64,000 nt of DNA from Arthrobacter sp. ISL-95 (GTDB lineage: Bacteria; Actinomycetota; Actinomycetes; Actinomycetales; Micrococcaceae), in the NCBI RefSeq assembly GCF_018613695.1, contig NZ_JAGGPR010000023.1:27515-91514 (forward strand), given 5' to 3'. A model generated the notes under the pieces. That model was given only the letters and a program-made list of their open reading frames with translations, did no database searches and was not told the origin of the DNA. Of the stretch, positions 61,097-64,000 are shown in pieces. Position 1 is the stretch's first letter, and each line of letters starts with the position of its first letter. A program made the position numbers and the translations under genes.

Positions 61097-61336
61097 ATGT
61101 CCATTGCAGATGTGCCTAGCCACTACCTGACCATCGCCGAGGTTGCCGCGGTACTGCGAGTGTCCAAGATGACCGTCTATCGACTGGTTCGGACCCACGC
61201 GTTGGCCTCCGCGCGCTTCGGTAACTCATACCGTGTTCCTGAAAACGCCGTCGAGGAGTACATCAGGAGGGCCGGCACCCCACGCCCGGGGCCGAGAAAC
61301 GGCTCCGCCCCTACGCACAGCTCGACAGCAGAGTAG
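61097..61336 (+). CDS. Excisionase-type helix-turn-helix protein
   Basis: A 79-residue protein. YLTIAEVAAVLRVSKMTVYR followed by LVRTHALASARFGNSYRVPE is the excisionase/MerR-like HTH_17 domain. The C-terminus is Pro-rich. Such proteins serve as Xis factors or small regulators. GGAG lies 11 bases before the ATG. No integrase gene is seen nearby. Confidence 0.8.
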   Translation: MSIADVPSHYLTIAEVAAVLRVSKMTVYRLVRTHALASARFGNSYRVPENAVEEYIRRAGTPRPGPRNGSAPTHSSTAE

Positions 61337-61833
61337 GCCCCCCTACGCCGCAGCGTAAACACTGGCCCCGGAGCCACGCGAGCAGAAATACATGGGCACG
61401 CACGACACTTCCGCGAGCATCTCGACATGAGGCATTACGTGGCTCCACGTGACATGCCTCACACAAAAAAGCAGCCACCCTATGCCGAACGTCCGGCGGT
61501 TTCTCGGGGTAAACGGGCGGTCCGGCTGGTATTCCTGCGGGCCGAAATAGCCTCAGGTCAGAGGCCCAGCAGCCGCTATGAGTGTTCGCGAGGAATAACC
61601 AGGGGGCAAGTAGTGAGCTTCCGGGAGGTGGCAAAAAATGAGTACTGGTTACTCGTGCGCAAGCGTTCCTGCTCGTCTTTACTGAACGCAGCGGATCCTC
61701 GCAACGGCCGATGTTCCCCCACTTTGGCCGGGGCTGCCCTCGGGTCCGCCGCAAGGGTCCGGGCGGTGCGACCCAGAAGTGCCGTCCGCCCCTGCGCAAT
61801 TGCATAGGAAATTATTCAGAGCTAGCTCGGGAG
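61337..61833. other. Gap with a hairpin
   Basis: AGGCAT (61430-61435), ACGTGG, then CCACGT (61445-61450) and ATGCCT (61454-61459) form a bulged hairpin, perhaps the excisionase terminator. Open frames in the rest are Arg-rich and unconvincing. Confidence 0.4.
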
Positions 61834-62130
61834 TCACGCTTCGCATTCGGTGCAGTAGAGCATTCCGTCATGCTCCCGTGCGATCTGTGAGTGATGATGG
61901 ACAAGGAAGCAGGAAGAGCAGGTGAATTCATCCTGCCGCGGGGGTACGACCTCGACAATCAGTTCTTCGGTGATGATTTCTCCGGCCGGCGCTGTGTCTG
62001 GTTCATCGCTTTCTTCCAGCTCCACTACTGCGCTTTTGGCGGTAGGAGCGTTGGCAGTCTGCAGCGCTTCCAGTGACTGCTCCTGTGCTTCCTTGACCTC
62101 CGGACGCAGGTCGTCATAATCGGTTGCCAT
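61834..62130 (-). CDS. DUF4193 protein, copy 2
   Basis: A 98-residue acidic protein and paralogue of the one at 26948-27250. It shares MATDYDDLR, the IITEELIVEVVPPRQDEFTC region and the two CxxC pairs (CSSC and CTEC). The two copies differ enough in the middle to be old or separately acquired. Function unknown. Confidence 0.85.
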   Translation of the reverse strand: MATDYDDLRPEVKEAQEQSLEALQTANAPTAKSAVVELEESDEPDTAPAGEIITEELIVEVVPPRQDEFTCSSCFLVHHHSQIAREHDGMLYCTECEA

Positions 62131-62356
62131 GGCTGTTCTCCTCCCGAACCCTCGCCGCTCAGGGCCTTATGATACGCGCGCTTGCGGTGGCCCGTGCGTC
62201 AACGCACCCAGCTGTGGGATCTCACGTATGCGGACATCAGCGACGGATCTCGCTGGGGGGAAAGTGACGAACCAACACCAGGGACCCGACAACCCCGTGC
62301 CCGAAGAGACGGGCAGTAGACGGTGTCCCACAAGCATCCAATCGGGGAATGTCCCG

Positions 62357-62374
62357 TATTCAAGGAAGTGGGAT
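62357..62374. repeat. Degenerate copy of the GTTCCA palindrome
   Basis: TATTCAAGGAAGTGGGAT, preceded by TGTCCCG, matches the 59241 site in its core AAGGAAGTGG and in the flanking TCCC. It lies at the 3' end of the small gene at 62390-62596. Confidence 0.45.
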
Positions 62375-62389
62375 GTTATCGATGCCGTG

Positions 62390-62596
62390 TCACCGGGCGG
62401 AGGCGTCCAGGTCTTCCAAAGCCCAGGTAAGGATTTTGAGATCGAAGGGGTGCAGGAGCAGCGCTTCGTGCAGGAAAGCGTCGAATTCGAAGGTCGGGGC
62501 GTTTCCGCCCTCTGCCCAGTACCAGACCCACAGGCGGTCAAGGCTGACGGCCTGCTGTTCTATGAGGTTGCGCGCTGTGTGCCGTGGGTCGTTCAT
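62390..62596 (-). CDS. Small hypothetical protein
   Basis: A 68-residue protein, MNDPRHTARNLIEQQAVSLD followed by RLWVWYWAEGGNAPTFEFDA and a Leu/Asp-rich end. The regular composition and good start support a real gene. I recall similar short proteins in Micrococcaceae but cannot name a function. Confidence 0.55.
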   Translation of the reverse strand: MNDPRHTARNLIEQQAVSLDRLWVWYWAEGGNAPTFEFDAFLHEALLLHPFDLKILTWALEDLDASAR

Positions 62597-62778
62597 GACT
62601 GCTATCCCAGTGCCGTCGGTGCCTCCTGCAGAACCTAATAATCAGGCTCCTTACTAATAATCTAGCTTCTGATTGCTGCCGAAAACAACGGGCTATGGTC
62701 TTCGGTTGTGCTCCTTGAACGTCGAACGGCGCCACTCGCGTGAGCAATTAAGTGACGTGGGGAGAATGTCTCCCTACG

Positions 62779-63525
62779 ATGGGGCTTATGGAACCCACCA
62801 AAGAAGCCGAGCACATCCTGAGCCTGCACGAGCTGGTGACGGGAACTGCCGACATCAAGGGGATCCTTCAGGGCGTGACCGGCTTCGCCTCGGCGGCGAT
62901 GAGCCAGGCCGCGGGGGCGACCATTGATTGCGCACTGACGTTACGCCGACGCAAACGCACGGCGACCATTGCCGGCAGCAGCGAGAAGGCAGAGCGGCTT
63001 GACCGGATCGAACAAAGCCTCGAGCAGGGCCCATGCGTGGATGCCATCAACCTTGGACGCCCCGTGCTTCTGGCCGATGTCGCGACAGACACCTGCTGGC
63101 CGGATTACAGCCGTGTCCTGGCGGCGGAGGGGGTCCGCAGCGCACTGGGTGTTCCGATGGACCTGGGCGAAACATCCGAGGCGGTCCTTGACTTCTTCGC
63201 CCCGGCAACCGGGCTATTCACAGAGAACGTGATCACCGAGGCTGCCGCTTTTGCTGAGGTGGCTGGCAGTACCCTCCGCCTGGCCATCCGGATCGAAACC
63301 GCGGACCAGCTCAACGCGGACCTCAAAACTGCGATGGCCAGCAGAACCCTCATTGACCTTGCCCGCGGGGTGATCATGGCCCAGAACCGCTGCTCGCCCG
63401 AGGAAGCCTTCAAAATGCTGGGCCAAGCATCCAGCCACAGGAACCAAAAGCTGCACACCGTCGCCGCCGACATCATCGCCCACCTGAGCGGAAGCCCCGA
63501 AGCCCCCCTGCGATTCGAGGACTAA
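62779..63525 (+). CDS. GAF-ANTAR domain protein
   Basis: A 248-residue regulator. Residues 15-165 form a GAF domain (SLEQGPCVDAINLGRPVLLA, VRSALGVPMDLG); residues 185-240 are an ANTAR domain (LKTAMASRTLIDLARGVIMA, CSPEEAFKMLGQASS), which binds paired RNA hairpins to stop termination. Starts at 62752, 62779 or 62788 are possible, none with an ideal ribosome site. It would sense a ligand through GAF and control targets not seen here. Confidence 0.85.
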   Translation: MGLMEPTKEAEHILSLHELVTGTADIKGILQGVTGFASAAMSQAAGATIDCALTLRRRKRTATIAGSSEKAERLDRIEQSLEQGPCVDAINLGRPVLLADVATDTCWPDYSRVLAAEGVRSALGVPMDLGETSEAVLDFFAPATGLFTENVITEAAAFAEVAGSTLRLAIRIETADQLNADLKTAMASRTLIDLARGVIMAQNRCSPEEAFKMLGQASSHRNQKLHTVAADIIAHLSGSPEAPLRFED

Positions 63526-63550
63526 GCCTCCGTCCAGCTCGTCGGCTGGT

Positions 63551-63600
63551 TGGATGGCGCCTCGGTTCGTGGTTCGTTCAGGCAAGGGGGAGTGTCTCTA
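63551..63600. repeat. Dispersed repeat block, copy 2 (shortened)
   Basis: TGGATGGCGCCTCGGT and GTGGTTCGTTCAGGC, then GGGGGAGTGTCTCTAAAA, match 60423-60510, with about 30 bases between the blocks missing here. It directly follows the GAF-ANTAR gene. Confidence 0.6.
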
Positions 63601-63652
63601 AAACCGGCTTGCCGGCAGGCTCTAAATGTGTCAACAGCAGCTCTTAACGGTC

Positions 63653-63700
63653 CCGGGGCGGGCAAGGAATGCATAAGGATGCTCTCAACTTGCCCGCCCC
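63653..63700. terminator. Large GC-rich hairpin
   Basis: CGGGGCGGGCAAG (63653-63665) is exactly complementary to CTTGCCCGCCCCG (63688-63700), a 13-bp stem with a 22-base loop that contains GCAT-AAGG-ATGC. It may terminate the ANTAR gene or be a structural element before the tandem array. Confidence 0.6.
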
Positions 63701-63716
63701 GTGTTACAGGTGTTGC

Positions 63717-64000
63717 TCTGGCCGTCTCAAGCTGTCCGACAACCAGGTACTGCTGATACTGCTGATACTGTTCTGGCCGTCTCAAGCTGTCCGACAACCA
63801 GGTACTGCTGATACTGCTGATACTGTTCTGGCCGTCTCAAGCTGTCCGACGACCAGGTGTTACTTGTACTGCTGTATCCGTCTCCTACTGCTTGACGGCC
63901 CGGGTACTGCTGGTGTTGCTGTGGTCGTCTCAAGCTGTCCGACGACCAAGTACTGCTGGTACTGCCCTGGCCGTCTCAAGCTGTCCGCCAACCGAGTATT
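63717..64000. repeat. 55-bp tandem repeat array running off the window
   Basis: Units beginning TCTGGCCGTCTCAAGCTGTC start at 63717, 63772 and 63827, a 55-bp period, with perfect or near-perfect identity. More degenerate units continue to the window end (GTCTCAAGCTGTCC again near 63927 and 63973). TACTGCTGATACTGCTGATAC inside the unit is itself repetitive. No coding frame is convincing. Confidence 0.85.

Noticed and set aside
61427..61807. Plus-strand open frame of 126 codons
   Set aside because: Arg/Ser/Pro-rich composition, no ribosome site and a hairpin inside its start.
63717..64000. CRISPR array
   Set aside because: Units are tandem with no unique spacers and no cas gene is nearby.

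Overview
The window is high-GC actinobacterial DNA, most like a large conjugative plasmid of Arthrobacter, Paenarthrobacter or a related Micrococcaceae genus. The plasmid call rests on a replication initiator with a primase-like domain, a ParA/ribbon-helix-helix partition pair next to tandem 20-bp repeats, and a ten-gene conjugation operon of the actinobacterial type IV secretion kind (VirD4-, VirB4- and SCO6880-like proteins, a polytopic channel protein and an M23 hydrolase). The genus is an inference from protein families (DUF4193, DUF4913, FCD regulators, ANTAR proteins) and GC-rich codon use. I ran no database search.

Region 1 (1-25.3 kb) is a catabolic cargo block made of separate operons, each with its own regulator or operator. 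They are: an amino-sugar pair (SIS isomerase and BadF-type kinase); an FAD oxidoreductase plus cupin behind a broken ABC ATPase; a five-part peptide/nickel-type ABC importer with a DUF3237 protein and an amidohydrolase, divergent from a TetR regulator; a CocE-type hydrolase plus a second DUF3237 protein, divergent from another TetR regulator; and a hexuronate operon (MHS transporter, mannonate dehydratase, KDG kinase, fructuronate reductase, KDPG aldolase) divergent from an FCD-family regulator. The block ends in decayed genes and two small membrane-protein genes.

Region 2 (25.4-38.6 kb) opens with a tRNA-like sequence and a DUF1016/PD-(D/E)XK nuclease gene with a perfect palindromic operator. 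The conjugation operon follows, read on the minus strand from the M23/lysozyme-like gene at 38.6 kb down to the coupling protein and a DUF4913 gene at 27.4 kb. Most genes in it are translationally coupled by 1-20-nt overlaps. No relaxase or VirB11 ATPase lies in the window.

Region 3 (38.7-50 kb) is control and maintenance. It holds an ArsR-like regulator; a four-gene minus-strand operon (ImmA/IrrE protease, seven-helix membrane protein, secreted or anchored alpha/beta hydrolase, XRE regulator) flanked at both ends by sites containing the palindrome GAAACATGTTTC; a candidate origin segment; a small DNA-binding protein; the replication initiator; the repeat cluster; and parA with its partner. 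I regard the ImmA/membrane/hydrolase/XRE operon as the most interesting candidate system here.

Region 4 (50-64 kb) is a mosaic: small membrane proteins, GNAT acetyltransferases, a GIY-YIG nuclease, lipid or ester hydrolases, MarR, cold-shock and ANTAR proteins, mixed with broken genes, resolvase remnants, a Tn5053-like terminal repeat and several families of short dispersed or tandem repeats. It ends in a 55-bp tandem array that runs off the window.
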